Positions 33,700 to 44,554 of a DNA stretch of 64,000 nucleotides are shown in pieces. The stretch's first letter is position 1, and every line of letters starts with the position of its first letter. Where the stretch lies: assembly GCF_019393635.1 (NCBI RefSeq), contig NC_057864.1, positions 496,324,716-496,388,715 on the forward strand. The letters are read 5' to 3'. The notes beneath the pieces are model-generated. The model did no database searches. It was given only the letters and a program-made list of their open reading frames with translations, and had not been told where the DNA came from. Origin of the DNA: Dromiciops gliroides. Its lineage: Eukaryota; Chordata; Mammalia; Microbiotheria; Microbiotheriidae. The translations under genes were made by a program, and so were the position numbers.

Positions 33700-36500
33700 T
33701 CTTCCCTATTGTTGTTTATGGCAGCTTCCCACAGAACCCATCATTAGGGCATGGTGACCTTGTCCAGGTGATGGACATCAGATCATAAACATCTTCACTT
33801 TGGGTTCAATTTCCAGCCATGAAGCCCCTACTCCTGGCCTGAGACCAGGCTAAGTCCTGAGCATGCAGTGAGAAAAGGGAGAGCTGGTGGGCTGAGGGAC
33901 CCCTGAGCAGGGACCAGCTTCCTCAGAGACACTTCTGGAGGGGAGAGCACTGATCAGGGTGATCCCAAGGCATTCCTGTGCAAGGTCTGAGCTCTGGATC
34001 GCTGGAGCTGGGAGGGAAGATGGGGGAGGGTTGTGAAAGGCCAACATTGTAGGTTATATTCTGTTTGACAGCAGATATTGGGACATCCAGGGAGGTGATC
34101 AGATCTGTGCTTTCAGAGCAGCCCAGGGCAGCTTCCACAGTGGAGGTGCCCACAGTGTGGTTCCCAATGACCCCCGGGGCCCCAAACCAGCCTAAAATGT
34201 ATTTGGGGACTAAGTAACAGGAGAAATAAAAATGCAGCCAAACATTGACAAAGTCCCATTTTAAACCTAGTTAATATTCAGTCCTCCAGGGTCCATATGT
34301 ATGGGTTGGGGGCCCCATTCCTCCTTGATTTTGAAATCCCTGGTCTACAGATGGATTGGGAAGAGCACAGCCTGGATAAATCACTATTCTAGGTGATGGT
34401 GATGAAGATTTTCTCTGGGCTGGTGGAAATATGGGTGTAGAGAATGAAATTGGAGAGAGAAACAAAGAGAGAGAGACAGAGAGATATAGATAGGGAGTCA
34501 CAGAGACAGAGACAGAGACAGAGACAGAGAGAAACAGAGCCAGAGACAGACATGGAGATGGAAAAGGAGAGGGAAAGACAGAAAGTGAGAAACAGAGTCT
34601 AAGAGATGGAGATGGAGGGGGAGAGATTCAGAGACAAAGAAATGAAGATGAGGAGAGAACGATGAGAGAGATGGGGGGAGGTAAGAGAAGGGGGAAAGGG
34701 GAGAGGAGAGAAGAGAGAGGGACAGTGAGACAGAGACAGAGACTAACAGAGACAGACAGGTAGAGACAGAAAGAGGTAGCAAGAGATTGAAACGGAGAAA
34801 CAAGAAGAGAGAGACAGAGATACACATTGACAGAGATGGAGACAAAGGGGGAGACTGATGAAGCTGAAGAGAAAGAGACAGAGAGACAGATAAAGACAGA
34901 GACAGAGACAGACAGAGACAATGACAGAAAGACATACAGAGACACAGAGACAGAGACAAAGACAGACTGTCAGAGTTGCTGGCATAGCTGACCCTCCTAG
35001 AAGAGGGAGGATATGATGGCATCCCAGTCACACCTAGAACAGTAACCCCTGGCCAGGAGAGCCTCCAATTCTTGCTCTCCTCAGCCCCGGGGAGGAGAGA
35101 GTCGATGGTGTAGAGGGTATTTGGGGGTCAGCACAGGAGGCAAAGAGGGAGCCCCAAGGCACAGCCTCTTTTCTCTGTCCAAGAGGAGGCAGGGTTGTCT
35201 CCCATAGGGAAGAGCTGGGCTGCTGTAGGATGCTCCAAGACAGAAGGCTGAGAACAGCCCTAGGTGGGACACAGGCAGTGAGCAGAGACCAGTCTGGCTC
35301 TGGGTCCCATCAGGGAGCTCCCAGCAGAGGTCAGAGAAGAGGATTTGTCTCCAGGGTCACTCAGAAGCCCAGGATGGGCTGAAAGTTTGGGATCTGCTGG
35401 TTGGTCTGTTTACTTCAGGCCCTGAAGCCTCAGTGGATTCTGAAGGGGGTGGTTGGGGCTTTGCTTGCAGGGCTGTGGGGGCATTTGGGATGATGGGCAG
35501 GGGGGGTGGGGAGGCTGCCTGCAAGGGCCAGGGCTCCAGGGCCAGCCAGCAGGTGCTCATCAGTGGTGTGTGGGAATCCCTTGCCACCTGGTGCCTACAG
35601 GCCCAACACCCAGAGACACAAAGACACAGCCAGACAGAGACACACATGCACAGACACACAACACAAACATGCACATGTACAGACAGGCAAACAAGGACAC
35701 AAGTACAGACACATGCAGACACCCACCTGGACACAGGCCCCCAGCTGCCAGGGCTTCCCTGTGCTTTCATGCCCATGGTCTACAGGACCCTGTTATGTTC
35801 TCTTGTCTCTGGGTCTAACTGCACCAACGTGTTCTTCCAGGAGGCTACATGAGAAAGGGCCTGGATTCTCCCACAGACCCAGAGGAGGCCTGGAAACTTG
35901 CCCTCCTGAAAACCTGTTTGCCTTTTCTGAGTAGCCAGGGCACCACAAGGCTGTGTCCCCTGGGGGGCACTGCCTGCCAGTCCAATCCAATCCACCTTCT
36001 GAAGCACCCACTGCCTGCCTGCCAGTGTACTAAGCACTGAGGCTATACCTGATGAAAAAAGACAAATGGTTCCTGCCCCCAAGGGGCTTACAATCTAATG
36101 GGAGGAGACAATGAGCCAAAGGAGGCAGGAAAGTAGGCAGGGAGAACAGGGGTACTTAGCAGTGTGGCATCTTATTCAGTGCAGGGGAAAGCAGGCAGAG
36201 CATCAGATCAAAGCAGGCTCAGCTGAGAGTCCAGCCTCTGCCCTCTCCAAAGGAAGGCCTTGGGAGGAGTCTGACTCTCTGCCCTCCTGCCCTCCAATCT
36301 GGGGTCCCAAAACTGAAGAAACCCATAGGAGCCCAGGAGCCAAATTCCTTCCAGGTGTCCCTGGGTGTGTCTCAAGCCTCTTGGACCATGCTCTCTCCCC
36401 CAGAAGAAAAGAGGAAACTCCTTCCTTCCCTCTACCCCCCACCCCCACCCCGGACCATCAGGCTTCAGAGAACAGAGGCGCCCAGAACTTATTTGCAGTG
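33700..36500. other. Intergenic region between KRTAP10-like 1 and KRTAP12-like 1
   Basis: No gene recognised. It contains an L2-like piece near 36,060-36,110 ('aaggggcttacaatctaatggg') and CA-rich low-complexity sequence at 35,610-35,720. The same order recurs at 57,770-60,640. Confidence 0.6.
34440..34975. repeat. GACAGA-rich simple repeat region
   Basis: About 500 bp of imperfect GAGACA/GACAGA hexamers. The homologous block in unit 3 (58,680-59,050) is shorter and differently arranged, so the array has changed since the duplication. Confidence 0.95.
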
Positions 36501-36512
36501 TCTCCTTTTGAA

Positions 36513-36518
36513 TTTATT
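36513..36518 (-). other. Polyadenylation signal of KRTAP12-like gene 1
   Basis: AATAAA on the minus strand, 284 bp past the stop. The same distance is seen in gene 3. Confidence 0.75.
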
Positions 36519-36801
36519 GAAGTTACAAGTGTGTCCCAGGGGTGGGGGAAGCTGCAGTGGCTACAAGACAGGGAGTGACATTGTGGAAAGTAGGACCCTG
36601 GTGTCCCAGCATCTCCCCCTGAGGGAGGTCTGGAAGTGTCCCTGTGGCAATGGGGGCTTCTGTGTCATAGTGAAGTCCATGGGTTATGATGCAGCCCTGC
36701 TGGGTTCTGACAACAGTGACCCAGCCTGGGTCTCCTGGGTGGTGAGTCACACCAGAACCATAGCTTGGCTCCAATCTGTGGGATATGAGGGAGGGAACTG
36801 C

Positions 36802-37251
36802 TCAGCAGCAGGATGGGGCACAGAGCAGGGAGGTACAGGAGGCTGGCTGGCAGCAGGAGGCCTGGCAGGAGGGGACCCCACAGGCTACAGGCTTGCAGGA
36901 CACAGGGACATATACAGTGGGTTTGCAGCAGACAGGCACACAGCAGGCAGACTGGCAGGGGCTAGACCCACAGCAGGTGGACTGGCAAGGGCTGGACACA
37001 CAGCAGGCAGACTGGCAGGAACTGGGCACACAGCAGATGGACTGGCAGGGGCTGGACACACAGCAGGAGGGGGAGCAGCTGCCAGTTCCACAGACTGCCT
37101 GGCAGCTGGTCACCACAGGGCACGCTGGCTGGCACAGCAGGGTCACACAGGAGGCTGGGCGGCTGCAAGGACGGACACAGCAGACTGGCTTGCAGCACAG
37201 GGGCACAGAGCAGCTTGGCTGGCAGCCAGTGGAGCAGCTGGTGTGGCACAT
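36802..37251 (-). CDS. KRTAP12-like: KRTAP12-like keratin-associated protein 1 (149 aa)
   Basis: Single-exon cysteine-rich hair protein. The start MCHTSCSTGCQPSC is the KRTAP12 family signature. Then follow CCKPVCCVRPC, a VTSCQAVCGTGSCSPSCC segment, one 40-residue block of four decapeptides of the form CCxxxPCQSx, and the tail CCKP...VACGVPSCQASCCQP...CAPSCC. The ATG at 37,251 lies 77 bp from a TATA box, and the stop is TGA. A serine replaces cysteine in a few positions conserved in its paralogues (CSRPAS, VSCKP), and TVYVP has Tyr. Its product should pack between keratin filaments with the KRTAP10-like protein of the same unit. It is the unexpanded form of the gene that has three 40-residue blocks in unit 3. 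Confidence 0.92.
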   Translation of the reverse strand: MCHTSCSTGCQPSCSVPLCCKPVCCVRPCSRPASCVTLLCQPACPVVTSCQAVCGTGSCSPSCCVSSPCQSICCVPSSCQSACCVSSPCQSTCCGSSPCQSACCVPVCCKPTVYVPVSCKPVACGVPSCQASCCQPASCTSLLCAPSCC

Positions 37252-37327
37252 GGTGTTTGGGGGGGGTGGGACCTTTGGAGAGGAGCTGAGGAGGAGGGAT
37301 GGACAGCTCCTTACCCCTGATCAACCC

Positions 37328-37334
37328 TTTTATA
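37328..37334 (-). promoter_or_regulatory. TATA box of KRTAP12-like gene 1
   Basis: TATAAAA on the minus strand within GGGGTATAAAAGGG. The same 14-mer core is present at gene 2. Confidence 0.87.
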
Positions 37335-37345
37335 CCCCTCTGCAA

Positions 37346-37369
37346 TGTGTGTGTGTGTGTGTGTGTGTG
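37346..37369. repeat. (GT)12 next to the KRTAP12-like 1 TATA box
   Basis: Twelve dinucleotide units about 12 bp upstream of the TATA box in gene orientation ((CA)n on the sense strand). The homologous place has no array at gene 2 and about 23 units at gene 3. Confidence 0.95.
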
Positions 37370-37439
37370 CCACAGCAACAAACATTGGCTGTTTTTTGCC
37401 TCTCTTCTTCCCCTTCCTCCTCTCAAACAATATGTGAAG

Positions 37440-38480
37440 GTTCTGTCTAGATCCTTGTCTGGTGTTTCTTAGACTTTCAGTATTGTCACGTAAGGGGATG
37501 AGAATATTTGGGTCTTCCTGGAGGCCACTGTCCCCCTTGTTTAATTATATCTACATGTTGATTCCTTGTTCTTCCTTCATAGCCAAACCTAAGACTTCTG
37601 GGAGAGTCCTCAAAGCAGGAAGCCCTCACCTTCCTGGTCTCATGGGGCATTCTGGGTCTCCCCAAGATCATTCAGACCCAAATATTCATTGGACACTTAA
37701 TCAGTAACCAGGCAAATGGAGTTTGGCCTTCCAGGCAAAGGGGTTTGGACCTCATCCTCCTAAGTTACAAGGAGGTTTCACGACTGCTGAGGACCAATGT
37801 TGCCCTGGACATGCAGGCTGCTCTGGGCCGAGAATATAATTGTCCCTTGTTTGCTCCTGGTACACAAATACCAGTGCTTTGGAGGAAGATCTGGCCTTAG
37901 TGGCAAGGTTGGCTCCTCCTCCTCCTGGCCCTCAATAAAAACATTGCATTTCTTCCTTTGGAGACCCTGAAGGCCAAAGGAATCCAGGACTGAAACCTTG
38001 GCCCCTGTTTATAAAAAAGTGCTTTGTTCCATGTGCATGAAGTGACCCCTTCCTACTTCTGTAGCCTCTCTCCTCATTATGACCTTAGTCAGGCTCTGTT
38101 TCAACCAGACTGCCCTGCTTGCTCTGACTTATTGCTTGGTTGCCTGGTTGTGGTCCTTCATTCTTGATGGGGACCCAAATGACATCCCTATGTTGGAATC
38201 AAGGTCCAGTGTGCCTGATTGTGACCTCTGTGAGCTCAGAAGACTCTACACCAGGCTGGGTACAAATAGTCCAGGTGGACATTGGGAAAGGAGATCCAAA
38301 GGAGATCTCTAAATTTGCATATCTCATGTTCCTTTTGGGCTACTGCAATTTTGCTTCAGTCATAGAGCACAGTTCCTTCTTTGATGTGGGCATGCCATGC
38401 TGGTCAGTCCTTTGCCAGTGTCTCTCATATCATGAAATCTATTCCAATGTTTTCTAGAGAGACCTGGACAGTGTCTTTGT
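37440..38480. other. Upstream flank of KRTAP12-like gene 1
   Basis: No gene. The part up to about 38,100-38,160 is shared with unit 3, and beyond that the copies diverge. Confidence 0.5.
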
Positions 38481-38487
38481 ATGGCTT

Positions 38488-39020
38488 CTTTTTTGTATTT
38501 TATTATTTTCAAGTTACATGTAAATATAGTTTTCAAAAGATTTTTATATTTTTCATATTTAGAATTTTATTTTACAAAATTATATGTAAAATATAAATTT
38601 TGACATTAATTTTCTTAAAATGTTGTGTTCCAAATTCTCTTCCTCCCTCCCTCCCCACCAAGAACTCAAGCAATTCATTATAAGCTATACATGAGCAGTC
38701 CTAGAAAACATTTCCACATCAGCCAGGTTGTGAAAGAAAACAGACAAAAACAAAACTCCAGATAAAGGAACTAACAAAAAAATTATGCTTCAATATGTGT
38801 TTAGATACCATCTGTTCTATCTCTGTAAATGGATTACATTTTTCATTAAACCTTTAGAGTTGTATTGGATCATTGAATTGCTGAAAATAACTGTCATTCA
38901 CAGTCGATCATCTCACAATATTGGTGTATATAGTACATTCCACTTTGCATCAATCAGCTCATGCAGGTCCTTCCAGGTTTTTCTGATGGCATCCTGCTCA
39001 TCATTTTTCATAGTAAACTA
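38488..39020 (-). mobile_element. L1 3' end, truncated
   Basis: Starts at the tail (reverse of CATGTAACTTGAAAATAATA), then 3' UTR with 'cttcctccctccctccccaccaagaac' and the 'ttggatcattgaattgctg' segment. Confidence 0.7.
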
Positions 39021-39639
39021 CATTTATACAGTACTTTAAAGAGAGATTTCCTTACAATGAACTCATCAGGTTGATTGTTGCAACAACAGTAATAGGTAAC
39101 ATTTACGTAGTACCTTATAAACTGACAATGACTTTTCTTCACAATATTCCAGCAAAGTTAAGTACCATACTTTTTGTCATCATCATAAAGCAATCATCAT
39201 TCGTCAAGCAACACTCGTTTTCCTCCAATCATCATCAATCCATCAATCATCATCACCACCACAATCATCTTACATTACTCTTGCCTCTGCTTCAAAAATT
39301 TTTTTCAGTTACTATAGTTAATTGTTTCCCTCCATCCTATTCCACCCCCAGGATATTTACTCTGTTTTCAATCTTCTTTTACCCTATCCTTCCTCAAAAG
39401 TGTTTTGCCTCTGACTGCCCCCTCCCTTCTTTCACCCCTCCCTCCTCATCCCCTTCCTCTCCTACTTTCCTGCAGGGTTTGATAGATTACTCCACCCAAC
39501 TGAGTGTGTATGTTATTCCCTCCTTGAGCCACCTCTGATGAGATTCAGGTCTTTGAGCCAATTCTGATGAGTGTAAGGCTCATTCACTGCCCCGCTCCTC
39601 CCCCATCTCTCCCCCCACTCCATAAGTCCTTTCCTGCTT

Positions 39640-39793
39640 CTTCTTTTTTTTGGGGGGGGCAGGGCAATGAGGGTTAAGTGACTTGTCCAGCATCACACAG
39701 CTAGTAAATGTCAAGTGTCTGAGGCCGGATTTGAACTCAGGTCCTCCTGAATCCAGGGCCGGTGCTTTATCCACTGCACCACCAGCTGCCCCC
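39640..39793 (-). repeat. Short marsupial SINE
   Basis: Complete minus-strand copy within the HAL1-like 3' region. CTTTCCTGCTTCTT flanks both sides as target-site duplication. Confidence 0.92.
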
Positions 39794-39899
39794 CTTTCCT
39801 GCTTCTTTCATGTGAGAATCCACCCCATTCTACCTCTCACCTTCCCCTTCCCCCAGTGCAATCCTCTTCCCCTCAATTTTACCCTAAAGATGTCATCAT

Positions 39900-40046
39900 G
39901 GGGCAGCTAGGTGACACAGTAGACAAAGTACTCACCCTGGACCCAGGAAGACCAAAGTCCAAATGCAGCCTCAGACACAAGACACTCACCAACTAAGTGA
40001 CCTTAGGCATACCACCCAACACTTACTGCCCCACAAAAAATGGTAA
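39900..40046 (+). repeat. Short marsupial SINE, diverged
   Basis: Complete but with many substitutions (GACACAGTAGACAAAGTACT). It is in inverted orientation to the previous SINE, 106 bp away. Confidence 0.85.
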
Positions 40047-41811
40047 ACAAAAAATAATTGCTTTACAGATATCATCCCTTCATAATCAATTCCCACCAGT
40101 GACCTCTGTCTAAATTTATTCCTATCATCTGCCCTAATACTGAGAATGTTCTTATGAGTTAGACGTATCCTCTTCTTATGTAGGAATGTAAACAGTTTAA
40201 TCTTTTAACATCCCTTGTGCTTTATTTTTCTTGTTTACCTTTTTATGCTCCTCTAGGGTCTTGTATTTGAAAATCATATTTTCTATTCAGTTCAGGTCTT
40301 TTCATCACAATTGCCTGAAAGTCATCTTTTTCATTGAAGTCCCATTCCCCTCCCTGAAAGATTATACTCAGTTTTTCTGGGTAGGTGATTCTTGGTTCTA
40401 ATCCCAATTCCTTTGCCCTCCAGAATATCACATTCCATGCCCTCTGATTCTTTAATGTAGATGCTGCTAGGTCTTGTGTTATCCCGACTGTGACTCCACT
40501 GTAATTGAGTTGTTTCTTTCTAGCTGCTTGTGATATTTTCTCCCTGACTTGGGAGCTCTGGAATTTGGCTATAATATTACTGGGGGTTTTCCTTTTGGGA
40601 TTTCTTTCAGGAGGTGATCAGTGGATTTTTTCAATTTCTATTTTACCTTCTGCTTCTAGAATATCAGGGCAATTTTCCCAGACAATCTCTTGGAAGATGA
40701 TGTATAAGCTTTTTTTCTGATCATGGTTTTCAGGTAGTTCAATAATTTTCAAGTTATCTCTCTTGGATCTATTTTCCAGGTCAGCTGTTCTTCCAAGAAG
40801 ATAATTCACATTGCCCTCTACTTTTTCATTCATTTGGATTTGCTTTATTGTGTCTTGGTTTCTCATAAAGTCACTAGGTTCCGTTTGTTCAGTCCTAATT
40901 CTTAGGCAATTCTTTTCTTCTGAGAGCTTTTCCATTTGGCTTTTCAAGCTGTTGACTTTTTTCATGACTTTCCTGCATCATTTCATTTTTTCCTCTACCT
41001 CTCTTACTTTATCTTCAGAGTCCTTTTTGAGCACTTCTTTGGCCTGAGACCAATTCATATTTTTCTTGGAAGCTTTGGATGTAGGAACCCTGATGTTGCT
41101 CTCCTCTTCTGAGTGTATATCTCAATCTTCCTTGTCAACAAAGAAACTTTCTATGGTCTGCGCTTTTGTCTGCCTGCTCATCTTGCCAGCCAATTTCTTG
41201 ACTTTTGACTCCTTCTTAAAGTGGGGCACTGCCTCCAGGACATACTATCCCAGCTTCAGAGGGTCCTAGGTGGTAAGCTTTAAGGAGAGGCACGTTATTA
41301 GCTCACCTGGATTGTGCTTTTGACTGTAAATAGCCACAGGCTGCTTACACATTAACCTGAAAACAAATCTGGTTCACTTTGGTTGCAAGTGTAGGCATGC
41401 CTGCACCCCTCCCCCACCTGGGACCACCACCCAAGACTGTCCTGTATCCAAGCCTGGGCAAAACATCAGAGTTCCACCTCAGTGCCAACAGAGTCCCCTA
41501 TAATCTCCCCCTGGCCAACTACTTGACCATCTCACCAGACTGTGACCTGAGTTAGCCACAATTTCAGCCAATTCAGAGGCTCTGGAAGTCTCTTTCTGTG
41601 GCATGCCCTGGGGCTGGATCTGTGTCAGCTGGGCTCTACTCCCACGCCAGTACAGCAGACCCCTCCTGACAAACTTCTAAGCCATCTTTGGCTGGAAAAT
41701 GGTCTTAGCCCATCTTTTTGAGGGTTCTGCTGCTCCAGGAATTGTCTTATGGAGGTTTTGGAGTGATTGTGTCAGGAGCTCCAAGTGCTTACTGCCTTTC
41801 CTTTACCCTCA

Positions 41812-41930
41812 TAAGATTTTTATTTTGAAATTTTTCTCCCTCCCTCCCTTCCTTCTCCCCTCCCCAAGACAAAAGGCAATCTGATATAGGTTATATATGT
41901 ACAATCACATTAAATATATTTCTGTATGCC
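41812..41930 (-). mobile_element. L1 3' UTR fragment
   Basis: 'tttctccctccctcccttccttctcccctccccaagac' (about 41,833-41,870) followed by 'ggttatatatgtacaatcac' matches the 3' UTR of the other L1 copies. Confidence 0.6.
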
Positions 41931-42480
41931 CTCTTCTAACCACCACATGAGCAGCTTCCTTGTGTGAGTTCTCCATTAAATGTCTTTTACACAAATGGGC
42001 ATTGCACATGGGAACAATGTTGCCAGCCCAGCTGAATTGGGCTCTGTACAATACAATTTGAATGCTTGGCAGTTGAGCTCAAGAAAGGACCTCAGTGTCC
42101 AGGGGGGTACCTTGCCAAATGATCTTCAGTATCTTCCCAAGACAATTCAAGTGGAACCAATTCAGTTTCCTGGCATGGAGTTGGTAGAATGCACAGGTTT
42201 CACAGACATAGGACAATGAGGTCAGCAAAATGGCTCTGTAGACCTTCAGTTGGGTGGGAGGTCCAGTACCTCTTCTCCCCCCCCCCACTATCCTCTAGGG
42301 GCTCCCAGACATTGAGCTAGTTCTGGCAGTACATGTGACAACCTTCTCATCTCTGTGCACATCCTTAGCAATACGCTGCCCAAACAAGTGAACTTGTCCA
42401 CAGTGTGTAAAATGTCCCCCTTTTCTTTAACTGATGGTTCTACATAGAATGATGTGGTGCTGGCTGGGGGAGAAGTTGTG
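41930..42480 (-). mobile_element. RTE-like LINE ORF C-terminal remnant
   Basis: The minus-strand translation gives VDKFTCLGSVL near 42,390, then LKVYRAILLTSLSYVCETC, QLHARKLNWFHLNCLGKILK and IIWQGTPLDTEVLS. This is the standard order of a non-LTR reverse transcriptase C-terminus (VYRAVVLTTLLYGCETW ... FHLRCLR.IL.IRWQD...NTEVL). Dead through stops and shifts. Confidence 0.72.
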
Positions 42481-42539
42481 TTTTATTTGTGTCAATGCTC
42501 TGGCCCAATGAGCACAATCAGCAGTGAATGAGCCATACT

Positions 42540-42890
42540 GTGTCACATCTCAGCTTCCAGGGCTGCACAAACCCCATCTCCCCCCTCAGTGCCTTTGTCC
42601 AGGCTCTCCTTGGTGCCTGGGGTGCTCTCCCTGCACACCTCTGCCTCCTAGGATGCCTGGCTTCCTCTGGGGCTGAGCTCCTCTGGCACCTCCCATGTGG
42701 ACTCTCTCCCGACCTCTACATATGCCAGTGTCCTCTGTCCCTAGGAAAGGACTTTGTATTTGCTTGTCCATCTTCATCCTGCTTCCTCTGGTAGAATACA
42801 AGCTCCCTGAGGGTAGTGCTTTTTGTCCTTAGACCCTGTACCCTTGACATAATCCCTGCCTGACAGTAGCATTTCCTGAACACTTGTGGA
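42540..42890 (+). repeat. L2-type LINE 3' end
   Basis: 'gtagaatacaagctccctgagggtagtgc' (about 42,791-42,819) is the L2 3' UTR signature. The preceding sequence follows the L2 C-terminal/UTR region. The stretch 42,891-43,955 holds nothing I recognise. Confidence 0.6.
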
Positions 42891-43959
42891 AGGTCACCTC
42901 TCCAACTGCCCATGGGCTTCATGGGCTCTGGACTTCCCAGATGTCCCTCAGGTCTTCTGGACAGGCAGTGGTCCCCATGCCCCAGTGGTGGGTGGGTCCG
43001 GTTAGGATTTCCTCAAACAAGACACCCTCTGCAGCTCTCCCATTTCTCTTTCTCCTGCTTCTGCTTTTGGAGAATAAGAACAAGAAGCCTCTTCTCTCTC
43101 CTGTGTGATATTCCTCTACATTCCTGCAGAAAGTTGTGAAGTCCTCCCTAAGAAATATCTGGAATGGTGCTCCTCCAAAGGTCTGACTTCCTCCAGGTTT
43201 GGGGTTCTCTCTCCCTGCTTGGACTGCAGGCTTGTGTAAAAATGTGGCTCTGAACAAAGAAATTGGGTGTCCTCTTCTAGGCCAGGTGACAAGAGCATTG
43301 TCTGTGCTGTTGTTGGGGACATTGTCCCTTTCCAAAGACAGAGTCCTCCTCCCTGGTTGGAAGATTGGGATTCACTATGCAGAGATCAATGAAGGGGCCA
43401 GTTTGTGTGTGTATGGATGTACATGTGTGTTTGTGTGGAGGTGCCCTTGTTCAGTGGGGCTTGTAGACTCCCTCCAAGGGCACCAGCCCAGATGGAAGAA
43501 CATAGGGCCTCTTTCCCCCTTCTGACTTCCCTCTGTGATTCTGCACACAGAGGGCTTCTGGGGAAGTTGTCACTGCCCTGAGATGTCAACCAGCTCTCAG
43601 TCAGTCTCAGGGTGATTTGGGGCTATGTGGCCCTGGTGATGTTGAGAGTGAGTTGGCTGGACTTTGGTTGAGTAGAGGGCCATGGAGGCTGCTTGGATGC
43701 TGCTCACGCAGAGTGTGCCTGCAAGGGGCCTTTCTCCAGGTGTGCTCCCATGGGGCCTGGCTGCTCTGGTGTGAGTGTCTGGGTGTCCTGGCTCTGCAGG
43801 CTTCCAAAGTGAGAGAACATTTCCTGGCTATGGTCATCTCCCAGGTCCATGGGATACTGGGGTTGCACTCAGACTGAGGCTGCAGAGGAGATGCTGGGGC
43901 AGAGTGTATTGGATGTCCTTCCCTTGAGCTAGACACAATGAAATCAGATTTGGTAAGCA

Positions 43960-44550
43960 GGGGACAATGTAAGGCAAAGGTCTAGTAGCCAGGTGGGCAG
44001 GCAGATGGGTGATGCCATTCAGTGTGGGCTGGCTGGGGATGGGTCAGGGCATGGCTTGGCATGACCTTGGTGAGGTGTGTGCATCGTGTGATGGTCAATT
44101 GCTTGATGGCCATCTCCTGAGACCTTCTGGTCTCCCCAGGCAGTCTTGTCGGGTATTTGTGCCTTCCCCCTACAACAAAATGATGAGTCCATGGTAAGGA
44201 AGGAGAAGGGAGAGGCCAGGAAGTGGCGTTGATTCAGTTTATTGGCAGGTGGGTCCCTGTATGGGGCCATTCCCCACCATACTTTGAGCCCAGAGAGAGC
44301 CTGAGAGCCACAGGCAGTTCCAGGGTGATGCACACTGACCTAGGTGCATGTGGAAGCAGGAGCTGTGACTGGGGTCAGCCTTGGGATGGAGGAGCTTTGT
44401 GGGAGACCCTGGGTGGGCTGGGGTGGGTGATGTGCTCAGCTGTAGCTTGGTGGACTGGCTTCCTTGGCCAGTTGTTGAGCCTGATGTTTTGGGGGCTGTA
44501 TGCAGGAGGCTGACAGAAGGTGGTCAGGGGTGGAAAAGGCCAAGTGCCCT
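43960..44550. repeat. Diverged 3' flank of KRTAP unit 2
   Basis: It is recognisably homologous to 32,205-32,767 and 56,140-56,703 (for example CTAGTAGCCAGGTGGGCAG, and the AGTTTATTGGCAG polyadenylation region) but with many substitutions and indels. Similarity jumps to near identity exactly at the stop codon of the gene. Confidence 0.75.
44238..44243 (-). other. Polyadenylation signal of KRTAP10-like gene 2
   Basis: AATAAA on the minus strand, 312 bp past the stop. Confidence 0.75.
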
Positions 44551-44554
44551 GTGT

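Larger units (their letters stand above)
32140..38160. repeat. Segmental duplication, copy 1 (KRTAP unit 1)
   Basis: From GTGGAGGTCGCTCCTGGGTG at about 32,143 to the CTCTGTTTCA region near 38,100 this sequence matches 56,080-62,550 in the same orientation, including both genes, their flanks and the simple repeats between them. Differences are mostly short substitutions, about 140 bp missing here near 34,030, shorter (GT)n arrays, and a shorter KRTAP12-like gene. Confidence 0.9.
39300..41789 (-). mobile_element. HAL1-like (half-L1) retrotransposon carrying ORF1 only, degenerate
   Basis: Read on the minus strand: a GC-richer 5' UTR-like part (41,789 to about 41,060), then an L1-ORF1-like coding region, then about 900 bp of purine-rich non-coding sequence with no ORF2. 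The ORF1 part has a coiled-coil segment (MKKVNSLKSQMEKLSEEKN, 40,965 down), the RRM-like start NLKIIELPEN, and the C-terminal domain block EPRITYPEKLSIIF...VMKRPELNRK. An ORF1 followed by non-coding sequence instead of ORF2 is the defining layout of HAL1. Two SINEs are inserted in the 3' part. ORF1 is broken by frame changes between 40,431 and 40,618. Confidence 0.72.

Noticed and set aside
34498..35031. 177-codon minus-strand open frame resembling a membrane protein (Leu/Ser/Val/Cys)
   Set aside because: Translation of the GACAGA simple repeat. The hydrophobic look is an artefact of CTGTCT repeats.
42919..43335. 138-codon minus-strand open frame without simple repeats
   Set aside because: It starts at TTG, the first ATG lies near the end, no domain is recognisable, and there is no splice or promoter context.
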